Part shown: positions 1 through 8,804 of the stretch, one piece after another
Layout: each line of letters starts with the position of its first letter
Position numbering within the stretch: the first letter of the stretch is position 1
NCBI GenBank assembly: GCA_016716475.1
Contig: JADJWG010000004.1
Span: 806,001 to 870,000 of the forward strand
DNA: 64,000 nt
Direction of reading: 5' to 3'
Origin: Phycisphaerales bacterium
GTDB lineage: Bacteria; Planctomycetota; Phycisphaerae; UBA1845; Fen-1342
Notes under the pieces: model-generated
Databases searched by the model: none
Seen by the model: the letters and a program-made list of their open reading frames with translations, nothing else
What the model was told of the DNA's origin: nothing
Program-made: the position numbers and the translations under genes

Positions 1-917
1 CGTTCGAGGTCGCGGTGGCGCACGACGGCCGTGCCGCGCGAGGCTCGAAGGTCTTCCGCCTCAGTCCACCCATGGGCGGGCGCGTGTATGACCGCTGGCC
101 GTCGGCCGGCTTGCCGCCGGGCGCTCTCTATCTCGCTTGTGGCGACTCCGCGCAGACCGACTTGCCGGATGCGAGTGTTGACCTCGTCGTGACCGACCCG
201 CCCTTTTTCGACAATGTGCACTACTCGGAGCTGGCTGACTTCTTCCATGTGTGGCAGGAGACGCTGTTCGATCGGCGCGGGGGCAAGACGAACGGCACGA
301 CGCGCGCCGTGGCGGAAGTGCAGGACACCGACCCGGCCGCCTTCGCGACCAAGCTGCGGGCCGTCTTTACGGAGTGCTGCCGCGTGCTGCGCGACGATGG
401 GCGACTCGTGTTCAGCTACCACCACTCGCGGGAAGAGGGGTGGACCGCACTGGCCGGCGCGATTGCCGGCGCCGGCTTCGCGCTGATCCAGAGCCAACCG
501 GTGAAGTCCGAGATGTCGGTGGCCGCGCCGAAGAGTCAGGCGAAGGAGCCGATCGATCTCGACGTGCTGCTGGTGTGCGTAAAACGAGGTCGGGACGCGC
601 GCCAGCGAGCCAAGCCGGCCGCGGCACTTGCCGCCGCACAACGCAGCACCGCCGCGAGCGTCGCGCGGTTCAATAGCGCAGGACGGCGGCTCTCGCGGGG
701 AGACGTGCGCATTGTCCTGCTGAGCCAACTGCTGGTCGATCTGTCGGCGGGCCGGGATGCACGGGATTTGGAGGACAGCTTCGCAGTCCTCGTTTCCGAC
801 GCGCAGGCGGTCATCGAGACGGTCTGGGAGTCGCAGGCTGTGGACACGAAACCCGCCGCCTCGTCTCGACAAGAAGGCCGGCAACTCGCGTTGTTCAGCG
901 ATCCCGAGCAGCCGTAG
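1..917 (+). CDS. DUF1156-type adenine-specific DNA methylase, C-terminal part
   Basis: The reading frame is open to the left edge (frame enters at base 3), so this is the 3' end of a longer gene; the GTG at 15 is probably internal. The motif TDPPFFDNVHYSELADFF, about 60 residues into the visible part, is the class-beta amino-methyltransferase catalytic motif (DPPY/F) in the form typical of DUF1156-family methylases. It is followed by the Rossmann strand RLVFSYHH. The C-terminal 120 residues are helical and unassigned. Family members are large (often around 900 residues) SAM-dependent adenine methylases, frequently found in phage-defence loci. A PD-(D/E)XK nuclease gene faces it tail to tail with only 3 bases between, suggesting a restriction-modification-like pair. 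Methylase assignment is firm; target sequence and system membership are inference. Confidence 0.85.
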   Translation, partial: FEVAVAHDGRAARGSKVFRLSPPMGGRVYDRWPSAGLPPGALYLACGDSAQTDLPDASVDLVVTDPPFFDNVHYSELADFFHVWQETLFDRRGGKTNGTTRAVAEVQDTDPAAFATKLRAVFTECCRVLRDDGRLVFSYHHSREEGWTALAGAIAGAGFALIQSQPVKSEMSVAAPKSQAKEPIDLDVLLVCVKRGRDARQRAKPAAALAAAQRSTAASVARFNSAGRRLSRGDVRIVLLSQLLVDLSAGRDARDLEDSFAVLVSDAQAVIETVWESQAVDTKPAASSRQEGRQLALFSDPEQP

Positions 918-920
918 CGG

Positions 921-1655
921 CTACGCCGCCTCGAACACGTCGAATTCCAGCACGCGCCCGGCGTTTGGCGCGGGGGTCTTCTCTACTTCCGCTTCGCCGC
1001 GCCCGCGCAGCCGGATGCTGTAGCGGTCGATCGTCTCGGCGGCGATCCGGCGCGAGATCCGATGGACCCGCCGGAGGCGAGAATCCGCAAGCTCCCAACC
1101 AGCCGGCACGATCAGTCGCTGGCGGCCGAGCCCGCTCTCGTCAATCGCGATCGGGTGCGGAAAGACGTACATTTTGCGGTTGCGGATGAAGCCGTCCGCG
1201 AACGAACCGAAATCGTGCACCGCGACGTTCAGGTGCTCATCGGCGAGTTCGTGGTCGCAGTTGATCAGATCGCCATGCGCGAGGCTCAGGCTATGCACGG
1301 GCCGATCCTGCCCCCGGCCCTCGTAGAGGCAGAAAACGAGGAACACGTCCCGTCCGAGCTTGCGGCCGGATGGGATCGTGCTGTTGAAGTCGATCGTCGT
1401 GCGTGCGGGGCGGCCATTCGCAAAGGCGAGGGACTTGATCTCGCAGCCGGCGATTTCCGGGTCCGCGCCCACCCAAAAGTCCGGGTAGCTGTTGCGGCCT
1501 TGCTGCTCGAACGGAACGCCGAGCGCGTTCAGCCGATCGATGAACCAGTCCTGGGCGAAGTACTCCTTGTCGTTCGCGCTCCGCGGCCGCATGCAGTCGC
1601 CGGCGCGGCAGGCGCGGACCATCTCGCAGAAGATGTCAACGACAGCGGAACCCAT
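921..1655 (-). CDS. Putative PD-(D/E)XK restriction endonuclease
   Basis: The protein is 244 residues when started at the ATG at 1655; a start at 1688 would add 11 residues. The segment NSYPDFWVGADPEIAGCEIKSL carries a PD...EIK arrangement, the metal-binding core of PD-(D/E)XK nucleases. It is followed by TTIDFNSTIPSGRK, a stretch seen in several type II restriction enzymes. The N-terminal part (KEYFAQDWFIDRL) is helical, as expected before the first core strand. It converges on the DUF1156-type methylase gene, which would protect host DNA if the two form a restriction-modification system. Nuclease fold is supported by the motif only. Cleavage specificity and pairing with the methylase are inference. 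Confidence 0.6.
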   Translation of the reverse strand: MGSAVVDIFCEMVRACRAGDCMRPRSANDKEYFAQDWFIDRLNALGVPFEQQGRNSYPDFWVGADPEIAGCEIKSLAFANGRPARTTIDFNSTIPSGRKLGRDVFLVFCLYEGRGQDRPVHSLSLAHGDLINCDHELADEHLNVAVHDFGSFADGFIRNRKMYVFPHPIAIDESGLGRQRLIVPAGWELADSRLRRVHRISRRIAAETIDRYSIRLRGRGEAEVEKTPAPNAGRVLEFDVFEAA

Positions 1656-2184
1656 GGCCGAAACGTAGCAGAACGGATGGGCTCGCACAATGCCCGCGCC
1701 TGGCTGTCACACGGCCGGGGTGCCGGGACACGGCGTGTTCGGCGTAGGATTACGGCGACAGTGGGACGCCGTCGCCGGACGGCGGGATGGCGTTGCGGTG
1801 GGCGGGCGTGGGGCCGGCGGCCAGCACCATTGGCAGCGGCTTGACGCTCGCCGGGCCAGCCGCGCCCTCGAACCGTCGCCTGTTAAACGGCCGGAAGCCG
1901 GCGCTCTCACTCTCGGCAGCGGAGAGAGTTCGTATAAGGGTTGCGTTCGGGGATAACATCCGATGTAACCTGTTGCGGATAAATGACTTACGATCGCCCG
2001 GCCGTTGACCTGCCTGTTCGGTATTTGACCGGGGAGTTAACGTCGCCACCGCGCGGTTAACAAGTTGTTGCGTTCAAACAGGTTGGCTCCGTCGGGCACT
2101 TGATCGCGGGACGCCCTGGGGGTACCGTGTTACGAAACCTCTGCCGATACTGGTAGTTGCAGAGGAATCGTAACAAGGGCCATC
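1656..2184. other. Intergenic region upstream of abiEi
   Basis: No convincing gene. It contains GAGAGTT (1924-1930) followed by an AGGGTT..TTCGGGGA string, which also occurs in the hairpin-bearing element at 5227-5295 and, more loosely, at 18134-18205. Here no stable hairpin follows. Two self-palindromic GTTAAC hexamers lie about 20 bases apart near 2037 and 2057. The promoter of the downstream abiE pair should lie here, but no clear -35/-10 pair is visible. Confidence 0.4.
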
Positions 2185-2790
2185 ATGGCGATCGCACCAC
2201 AGGCAGAACGGCTGCTTCGCCACGCTCGCGAATACGGGTTCGTCCGCCCGCGCGACCTGGACCGGCTGCGCGTGCCGCGCACCATACTGAAACGTCTGGT
2301 CGACACCGGGCTGCTGGTACGTCGATCGCGCGGCGTGTACACGGTGCCGGAGTACGAGCCGACCGAGCACACGGATCTGGCCGCGGTCGCAAAGCGGGCG
2401 CCGAAGGCGATCGTCTGCCTGCTGTCGGCGCTGCGGTTTCACGAGCTCACGACGCAAAACCCGTTCGAGATCTGGATCATGATCGGCCAAACGGCCTGGC
2501 GTCCGCAGATCGAACATCCGCCGGTGCGTGTGATTCGTGCCTCGGGCGCCGGGCTCACCGAGGGTGTCGATGTCCATGAGATCGAGGGAGTCGACGTGTG
2601 CATCACCGCGCCGGCCAAGACGGTTGCCGACTGCTTCAAGTACCGCAGGCAGGTCGGGACCGACGTCGCCATCGAGGCGCTGCGCGACTGCTGGCGCCAG
2701 CGCAAGGCGACGATGGACGAAATCTACCGCTTCGCGAAAATCGACCGGGTAGCAAACATCATGCGACCGTACATGGAGTCGCTCGCGTGA
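2185..2790 (+). CDS. abiEi: AbiEi-family type IV antitoxin
   Basis: 201 residues. The N-terminus (about 1-65) is a winged-helix DNA-binding domain: RLLRHAREYGFVRPRDLDRL then LVDTGLLVRRSRGVY, typical of AbiEi antitoxins. The C-terminal half (ITAPAKTVADCFKYR ... VAIEALRDCW) is the conserved AbiEi core. In characterised AbiE systems this protein represses its own operon and antagonises the AbiEii nucleotidyltransferase without direct binding (type IV). The following toxin gene starts four bases before this stop (GTGA), so the two are translationally coupled. The ATG at 2185 is the only sensible start. Confidence 0.9.
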   Translation: MAIAPQAERLLRHAREYGFVRPRDLDRLRVPRTILKRLVDTGLLVRRSRGVYTVPEYEPTEHTDLAAVAKRAPKAIVCLLSALRFHELTTQNPFEIWIMIGQTAWRPQIEHPPVRVIRASGAGLTEGVDVHEIEGVDVCITAPAKTVADCFKYRRQVGTDVAIEALRDCWRQRKATMDEIYRFAKIDRVANIMRPYMESLA

Positions 2791-3674
2791 AGGACAAGGG
2801 CGTCACAAACATGGCGGCGTCCGTCCGCCGGCGTCTGCTCAACCTGAGTCAGGGCCGCGGCGCTGATTACAACGCGCTGCTCACGCAGTACGCGATCGAG
2901 CGTTTCCTGTACCGCCTGTCCAAGTCCACGCTCGCCGATCGCTTCGTGCTCAAGGGCGCCATGCTGTTTCGCGTGTGGGCGGCAGACCTGCACCGGCCGA
3001 CCAAGGACCTCGACCTGCTCGGGTTCGGCGACCCCACTCCCGACGCCGTCGCCACTGCGGTGCGGCAGATCATCGCCACGGTCGTTCCGGACGACGGCCT
3101 GCAGTTCGATCCGGCTTCGGTCACGGCAGCGGAAATCCGCGAAGAGCAGGAATACGGCGGCATTCGCGCCAAGCTCGTCGCGATGCTCGGCGACGCCCGC
3201 ATACACATGCAGGTCGACGTCGGGTTCGGCGACGCTATTCTGCCGCAGCCAAAGGTCGAGCCGTTTCCGACGCTGCTCGACCAGGAGGCACCGAAGCTGC
3301 GGATGTATCCGCCAGAGGCGGTGATCGCGGAGAAGCTCGAGGCAATCGTGAAGCTCGGCATGGCCAACAGCCGCATGAAGGACTACTACGACCTGCTGGC
3401 AATCCTCCGGCTGTTCGACCCCGACAGCTACGCACTCGCGAAGGCGATCGCCGCCACATTTCAACGGCGGAAGACGCTCGTGCCGGATCGCGCTCCGACG
3501 GGACTCTCCGACGAGTTCGTGCGTGATCCGATCGCACAACGGCGCTGGCCAGAGTTTCTGCGGCGGCTGAGAATCGAAGACGCGCCTGCGGACCTGGGGG
3601 AGGTCGTGAACACAATCTGGACACGGGTAGAGTTGGCGATGATCAAAGCCAACGCGCTGACGCTCGGAAAGTGA
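2787..3674 (+). CDS. abiEii: AbiEii/AbiGii-family nucleotidyltransferase toxin
   Basis: 295 residues from a GTG at 2787 that overlaps the antitoxin stop (GTGA). The minimal nucleotidyltransferase signature is present: FVLKGAMLFRVW (the G-S/A helix region) and TKDLDLLGFG (hDxDh metal-binding Asp pair). MYPPEAVIAEKLEAIVKLG and RMKDYYDL are the conserved C-terminal motifs of this family. AbiEii enzymes are GTP-binding nucleotidyltransferase toxins causing reversible growth arrest; some characterised relatives modify tRNA. An in-frame ATG eight codons downstream (2811) is an alternative start. The gene pair looks intact, so an active toxin-antitoxin or abortive-infection module is likely. Confidence 0.9.
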   Translation: MKDKGVTNMAASVRRRLLNLSQGRGADYNALLTQYAIERFLYRLSKSTLADRFVLKGAMLFRVWAADLHRPTKDLDLLGFGDPTPDAVATAVRQIIATVVPDDGLQFDPASVTAAEIREEQEYGGIRAKLVAMLGDARIHMQVDVGFGDAILPQPKVEPFPTLLDQEAPKLRMYPPEAVIAEKLEAIVKLGMANSRMKDYYDLLAILRLFDPDSYALAKAIAATFQRRKTLVPDRAPTGLSDEFVRDPIAQRRWPEFLRRLRIEDAPADLGEVVNTIWTRVELAMIKANALTLGK

Positions 3675-3720
3675 CGAACGAGATATCCGTTGCGGATTCA
3701 AGACGTGATTGACGAGCATC

Positions 3721-5040
3721 GTGATTACCATCGATCGTGATGACCTGTACAAGGAAGTCTGGTCCACGCCCGGCCTTACGCTGGCGAAGAAGTACGGGAT
3801 CAGCGACGTAGCGCTGGCGAAAGCCTGCAAGCGCCACGACATCCCGCGCCCGCCGCGCGGGCACTGGGCCAAGCTCGCACATGGCAAGGAATCGCCCCAG
3901 ATCCCACTCCCGCCGCTGACCGATCCACGCCTCAAGGAAGTCCGGTTTTATGGAGGCGAGCCGGGTGCGCGAGCGTTCTTTGACCCTGATCTTGAGAGTC
4001 TGGCGGAACGACCGCTCCGAGCCGCGGCAACGGCAGTGCCGGAAAGGCTATCCTCACCCCATCCGCTCATCGTCGTCACACAGGAATACCGAAAAGCGGT
4101 CGATGCCGGCAAGGCGACGGACCGCGAGCGCGCCAGGGCATTGAGCGTGTACGTATCGCGCGGCACCCTCCCGCGGGCGCTGCGGATCATGGACACGTTG
4201 ATCAAAGGCTGGGAATCGGTCGGCGGTGCGGTGACCGTGGATCGCCACATGCATGACGCAACCAAACATGCGACATATTTCGCGGTCGGGGAAGACCAGG
4301 TAGCGGTGGAATTGGAGGAGAAACAGGAGCGTACTCCCGCCAAATCTGGCTGGGGGTATGACCACCACTACACTGGGCAGCTCGTGCTGCGTCTTGAACA
4401 CGCCTGGGACGCGAAGTTGCGGGGCACCTGGGCGGATGGAAAACGCCAACGGGTCGAGGAACTGATTGACTCGATCATCACCGGGCTTCTGCGGCGGATC
4501 GACCACGAGAAACAGGAGCGCCTGGATCACGAGATTTCGGCGCGGCAGAGCGATCGTGCGAAGCAGCGTCGGGGGACGGCCGAGCGACATGTAGCGGAAG
4601 AGCAGAAGCGTCGCGAACAGCTGAAGGTGGAAGTCGATCGGTGGCACGAGGCGGAACGCATCCGCCATTACCTTTCCGTGCTTGACACCGAGGTTGGCCT
4701 GGGGAACCTGAAGCCGCACAACGAGGAGGCGTTCCGCCGCTGGCTCAAGTGGGCATTTTGGTACGCCGACCACATCGATCCGCTCATTCGTGCCGAGCCG
4801 TTGCCGGAAGACGTCGAGCCGCCAACGAATACGCCGCTTGAGAAGCTGGAATGGACCCGCCACACGCGGCCGATTCTCGAACGCCTGGGTGTCGGGGATA
4901 CCGACGCGCTGCATGCGCTGCACGAAGACGAGATACGCGCGGCAGAAGGCGACGGACGGCGCGGCGCGTGGGACGAAGTGTGCCGCGTACTCGAAGGACT
5001 CGGTTACGACATGACGGGGCGTCGCTACTGGCTTCATTGA
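3721..5040 (+). CDS. HTH/coiled-coil protein of unknown function next to AbiE
   Basis: About 439 residues from the GTG at 3721; a TTG at 3709 is an alternative. The N-terminus (LYKEVWSTPGLTLAKKYGISDVALAKACKRHDI, interrupted only by turns) is a helix-turn-helix-like segment, followed by PRPPRGHWAKLAHGK. I recognise this N-terminal signature from widespread hypothetical proteins without assigned function. Residues about 265-310 are a charged helix rich in E, K, R and Q, probably a coiled coil. The C-terminus (about 315-439) is helical and acidic. It begins about 45 bases after abiEii on the same strand, so co-transcription with the toxin pair is likely. DNA binding is inference. Confidence 0.7.
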   Translation: MITIDRDDLYKEVWSTPGLTLAKKYGISDVALAKACKRHDIPRPPRGHWAKLAHGKESPQIPLPPLTDPRLKEVRFYGGEPGARAFFDPDLESLAERPLRAAATAVPERLSSPHPLIVVTQEYRKAVDAGKATDRERARALSVYVSRGTLPRALRIMDTLIKGWESVGGAVTVDRHMHDATKHATYFAVGEDQVAVELEEKQERTPAKSGWGYDHHYTGQLVLRLEHAWDAKLRGTWADGKRQRVEELIDSIITGLLRRIDHEKQERLDHEISARQSDRAKQRRGTAERHVAEEQKRREQLKVEVDRWHEAERIRHYLSVLDTEVGLGNLKPHNEEAFRRWLKWAFWYADHIDPLIRAEPLPEDVEPPTNTPLEKLEWTRHTRPILERLGVGDTDALHALHEDEIRAAEGDGRRGAWDEVCRVLEGLGYDMTGRRYWLH

Positions 5041-5860
5041 ACCGGGTGGGACGCCGCCGTTTCTCCACCGGAGCCGCAGTTCCAGTTAGCACTGGGCAAG
5101 CGGCATTCCCGGCCGTGCCGTGTTAACAGCCCGAGAGCAACTGCCACTCGCCCGAAGGCGCAAGTTGCTTTGGGGTGGCGACTTGCGCATGGCGCGAAAT
5201 CGGAGAGCGCGCTCGCGCATCGGCGCGAGAGTTACTGCTAGGGTTACATTCGGGGAGATACGACGGTCCGTCTCAAACCGAGGCGGACCCGTTTGTTTAC
5301 AGGGGGCGAGCGGCGGGCCGACCGGCCGCCGGCGGCTATATCCCGTTGTTGGCAAAGGGTTACGGCGATTTCGGCGGGGCAGTTCCGCGCTCTCGGTTTT
5401 GATGAGGCGACGCGGGGGCCGGTGCCGAACGGGCGGTTCTCGGGGCCGATCCGGGCCCGACTCTCAGACTCTCACCCCGCCGCGGCTCTCGTGGTTAACT
5501 CACGCGTTCGGAACGCGAAGCGGTCGCGGGGATTTCGATACTGCGCATGCCTCTGCCTCTTCCGGCCGCGCCGGCTGCCGCGCCGACTGCGCGCCAAGGC
5601 TACGCAGGGAACCGCTGGCATGGCCATGGCCACAAGTGGACACCGCCCATCCGGCAGGTCTTGCCCGAACTGTGGAAGCCGGACGTGGTCTGGCCGGTCT
5701 GACGCACCAGCGCCACGCAACCCTGGAGACGGCGGCGCGCCCTGTCGGCACATTCCTGGGACGATGCAGCGCGCAACACTCATGCAAGAGTCGCATCGTG
5801 TTCGCTCGCGCCGTGCAGCCGAGGTGGCGCGGCAGCTTTCGCACCCGTCGAACCGTGCCG
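5041..5860. other. Non-coding stretch between an accessory gene and a P-type ATPase
   Basis: No credible gene on either strand; long open frames here are GC-rich shadows. Around 5122-5136 lies GTTAACAGCCCGAGA, matching 14 of 15 bases of a string upstream of the DUF2924 gene (12936-12950). A hairpin element follows at 5227-5295. Further down, a TCAGACTCTC string and CACGCGTTCGGAACGCG (near 5500) recur in similar order at about 18330-18385, so the homologous stretch may span some 300 bases. Confidence 0.5.
5227..5295. repeat. Hairpin element, copy A
   Basis: GAGAGTT and a CGGGGAGATACGA string precede a 10-bp stem, GGTCCGTCTC (5265-5274) with GAGGCGGACC (5280-5289), containing one G-T pair and a 5-base AAACC loop. 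The same layout with a different stem sequence occurs at 18177-18201. The T-rich tail (CGTTTGTTT) is weak for a terminator. Confidence 0.6.
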
Positions 5861-8635
5861 TCACGGACCGGCGGCCGTCGGACGCGTGCGGCGGCGGAGC
5901 CGCTTCTCGATCGCGATCAGCGGCATCGCAGCCGCGCCGACCGTGGCGCAGAGCAGCAGGTCGAACGGCGTCAGCGGCGCCGTCCCGAACAGCCGCTGCA
6001 TCGGCGGCAGGTAGACGAACAGCGCCTGCAGCACCAGTACGACGGCGACTCCGATGAAGAGCACCGGATTGCTGAAGAGCCCGATGCGCAACAGCGAGTC
6101 GCGCAGCGACCGGCAGTCGAGCAGGTAGAGGATCTGAAAGAAGATCACCGCCGTGACGGCGCCGGTCTGGGCCCGCGCCGGACTCGCCTCCGCAAGGCCG
6201 CGGCGAAGCAGCAGGAAGACGGTGAGCGCGCCGATCGTCATCAGCGCCGCAACCATGAACGTGCGGTAGACGATGAAGCGGCTGAGAATCGGCGCCCGCG
6301 GCGGCCGCGGCGGCCGCGACATCACGTCCGGCTCGCGGGCTTCGAACGCCAGCGGCAGCGCGAGCGCCACCGCCGCGACAAGATTGATCCAAAGCAACTG
6401 CACCGGCAACATCGGCAGCAGCAGCTCGCCGGTGGCGGCGTTGAACGGAAAGGCCGCCACCGCCGCCACCAGGATCAGGGCCAGGCCGATATTGGTCGGC
6501 AGCACAAACGCCAGCGACTTCACCAGGTTGTCGTAGACGCGGCGGCCTTCCTCCACCGCGGCCGCGATGGAGGCGAAGTTGTCGTCGGTCAGCACGACGG
6601 CCGCGGCCTCCTTGGCGACCGATGTTCCGGTGACGCCCATCGCGACGCCGATGTTGGCCTGCTTGAGGGCCGGCGCGTCGTTCACGCCATCGCCCGTCAT
6701 GGCGACCACCTCGCCCTCGGCCTGCAGCGCGCGCACCAGCCGCAGCTTGTGCTCGGGCGCGACACGGGCGAATACACTCTCCTCGCGCGCGGCGCGGCGA
6801 AGCTCCGTTTCGTCCATCGCGCCGAGCGCCGCGCCCAGCACGGCGTTGCCGCCTTCATCGATCAGCCCGAGCTGCCGCCCGATGACGGCGGCCGTCGCCT
6901 GATGGTCGCCGGTGATCATCTTCACGCGGATGCCGGCGCGGCGGCAGGCGGCGATGGCGTCGATCGCCTCCTGCCGCGGAGGGTCGATCATGCCGATCAG
7001 GCCGAGCAGACGCAGGTCCCGCACATCGTGCTCGTCAATCCGCTCGGCGATCAGGCCCGTGCGCTCGGCGACGGCGAGCACCCGCAGCCCGGCGCCGGCG
7101 AGCGCGGCGAGCTGGCGGCGGCCGCCTTCGGGCGCCTCGCCGGCGCAGCGTTCCAGCACGACTTCCGGCGCGCCCTTCACGATCATCCAGCCGCCGTCGC
7201 CGTTGGGGTGCAGCGTGGCCATGTACTGCCGCTCGGATTCGAACGGGATCGCATCGCGGCGCGGGTAGTGCGCGCGCAGCGCATCCTCATGATCGCCGAC
7301 CTTGCGCGCCGCGACGATGAGCGCTCCTTCCGTCGGATCGCCGGCGATCGTCCAGCGGCCGTCATGCTGCGCCAGCGAAGCGTCGCTGCACAGCGCGGCC
7401 GCCCGCAGCAGATGGGCGACGTCGGGCGGCGGTGCCGCGACAGGCTCCCCGTTGCGGACAAACGCGCCCTGCGGCTCGTAACCGACGCCTTCGACGTCGA
7501 ACGCGGCGCCGTCGGACGTCCACACGCTGCGGACCGTCATCTCGTTGCGGGTCAACGTACCGGTCTTGTCGGAGCAGATGACCGTGGTGGAGCCCAGCGT
7601 CTCCACCGCCGGCAGCAGCCGCACGATCGCGCGGCGCCGCGACATGCGGTGCACGCCGATCGCCAGCGCGATCGTGACGATCGCGGGCAGGCCCTCTGGA
7701 ATCGCGCCAACCGCGAGCGCGATGGCGAAGATCACGGTCTGGCGGAGGGCCGTCAGAAGATCGACGCCGGTCTCCGCCACGGTTCGCGCGACGCCGACCG
7801 CCAGGATCACGACGGCCACGACGACGATGCCGACGCTGATCCACAGGCCAATGGACTTCAGCGCCTTCGTCAGCGGCGTTTCGAGGTCCGTTACCTGGTC
7901 GAGCAACTCCGAGATGCGCCCCAGCTCCGTGGCGGCGCCGGTCCCCACGACGACGGCCGTACCGACGCCCGCGGTGACGAGCGTGCCGGCATAGAGCATG
8001 CCGAGGCGGTCACCGAGGACGGCGGACTCCGGCGTTGCCTCCGGCGTTTTCTGCGTCGGGACCGACTCACCGGTGAGGGCGGCCTCCTCTACGTGGAGCC
8101 CGCGGGCGTGCAGCAGCCGGGCGTCGGCCGGCACGCGGTCGCCGGAGCCGACGAAGATCACGTCGCCTGGAACAAGATCGGCCACCGACACGGCGATGCG
8201 GCGTCCCGCGCGGCGCGCGGTGATCGATTCCGGCATCATGCGCGTGAGCGCTTCGATCGCGCGGCCGGCGCGGTACTCCTGCACAAAGCCGATGATCGAG
8301 TTGAGGATGACAACCGCGAGGATGACGAGGCCGTTCTTGAGTCCCTCGCCGTGCCAGTCGGCCGCCACGGCCACCGCGCCGGAGGCGATGAGCACCCAGA
8401 TCAGGGGGTTGTTGATCTGCCGCCAGAGGAGCGTGAGCGGGCCATCCGGCTTCGCACGCGGGAGCACGTTCGGACCGTGCCTGCTCAGGCGCGCGCCCGC
8501 CTCGGCGACGGTCAGACCGTCCTCATTCGCGTCAAGGGCGGCGAGGACGTCGCGGCCGTCCCAAGCGTGCCAGGGAACGTCGCCGGGCCGCTGCGCCTCG
8601 GCGATGCGGGAGGCGAGCCGTTCGGCGGGGGACAT
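5861..8635 (-). CDS. P-type cation-transporting ATPase (P-II class)
   Basis: 924 residues from the ATG at 8635, which has AGGAG six bases upstream; longer in-frame extensions have no such support. All hallmarks are present: N-terminal cation-ATPase domain (DGLTVAEAGARLSRHGPNVLP), actuator loop EEAALTGESVPTQK, PEGLPAIVTIALAIG in TM4, phosphorylation motif CSDKTGTLTRNEMTV, nucleotide-binding KGAPEVVLERC, and hinge TGDGVNDAPALKQANIG. Six C-terminal membrane helices follow. The PEGLP motif and the long C-terminus place it with P-IIA/P-IIB pumps (calcium or related cations), but the ion cannot be fixed from sequence. It acts in the cytoplasmic membrane. It is monocistronic, with a candidate promoter and roughly 155-base leader upstream. 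Confidence 0.93.
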   Translation of the reverse strand: MSPAERLASRIAEAQRPGDVPWHAWDGRDVLAALDANEDGLTVAEAGARLSRHGPNVLPRAKPDGPLTLLWRQINNPLIWVLIASGAVAVAADWHGEGLKNGLVILAVVILNSIIGFVQEYRAGRAIEALTRMMPESITARRAGRRIAVSVADLVPGDVIFVGSGDRVPADARLLHARGLHVEEAALTGESVPTQKTPEATPESAVLGDRLGMLYAGTLVTAGVGTAVVVGTGAATELGRISELLDQVTDLETPLTKALKSIGLWISVGIVVVAVVILAVGVARTVAETGVDLLTALRQTVIFAIALAVGAIPEGLPAIVTIALAIGVHRMSRRRAIVRLLPAVETLGSTTVICSDKTGTLTRNEMTVRSVWTSDGAAFDVEGVGYEPQGAFVRNGEPVAAPPPDVAHLLRAAALCSDASLAQHDGRWTIAGDPTEGALIVAARKVGDHEDALRAHYPRRDAIPFESERQYMATLHPNGDGGWMIVKGAPEVVLERCAGEAPEGGRRQLAALAGAGLRVLAVAERTGLIAERIDEHDVRDLRLLGLIGMIDPPRQEAIDAIAACRRAGIRVKMITGDHQATAAVIGRQLGLIDEGGNAVLGAALGAMDETELRRAAREESVFARVAPEHKLRLVRALQAEGEVVAMTGDGVNDAPALKQANIGVAMGVTGTSVAKEAAAVVLTDDNFASIAAAVEEGRRVYDNLVKSLAFVLPTNIGLALILVAAVAAFPFNAATGELLLPMLPVQLLWINLVAAVALALPLAFEAREPDVMSRPPRPPRAPILSRFIVYRTFMVAALMTIGALTVFLLLRRGLAEASPARAQTGAVTAVIFFQILYLLDCRSLRDSLLRIGLFSNPVLFIGVAVVLVLQALFVYLPPMQRLFGTAPLTPFDLLLCATVGAAAMPLIAIEKRLRRRTRPTAAGP

Positions 8636-8756
8636 ATCGCTCCTGACCGGCGCAGGTGAACCGCCGGCGACGCCGTGCGGTTTCACCTCTGCCCAAAGGA
8701 GCAGCCCGCAACCGGGAGCGGCGTGGCGGCCGGCTCCGTGCTGACGGCGGCGGGTC

Positions 8757-8774
8757 CGCGTCGCGCGACGCGGT
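8757..8774. repeat. 18-bp perfect palindrome in the ATPase leader
   Basis: CCGCGTCGCGCGACGCGG is its own reverse complement. It lies about 25 bases downstream of the minus-strand -10 box at 8799-8804 and about 120 bases before the ATPase start. It could be a dimeric repressor site or an RNA hairpin; GC richness makes chance palindromes more likely here. Confidence 0.45.
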
Positions 8775-8798
8775 TGGTTACTTCCCGATGTGGGCGGA

Positions 8799-8804
8799 TT
8801 ATAG
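8799..8804 (-). promoter_or_regulatory. Candidate -10 box of the P-type ATPase gene
   Basis: Read on the minus strand this is a perfect TATAAT in otherwise very GC-rich DNA. No good -35 is seen 16-18 bases upstream, so the promoter may depend on an activator or an alternative sigma factor. It implies a leader of about 155 bases. Confidence 0.45.

Noticed and set aside
1876..5550. Integron-like attC sites suggested by GTTAAC-bearing strings around accessory genes
   Set aside because: No RYYYAAC/GTTRRRY pairing with the expected folded structure and no integron integrase are visible.
5120..8659. A 1179-codon open frame on the plus strand
   Set aside because: It is antisense to a P-type ATPase with all catalytic motifs; its sequence is Arg/Gln/His-rich with no domain, a GC-rich shadow.
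8636..8800. Manganese (yybP-ykoY) riboswitch in the ATPase leader
   Set aside because: A GGGAAGTA string resembles one conserved piece, but the remaining conserved loops could not be found.
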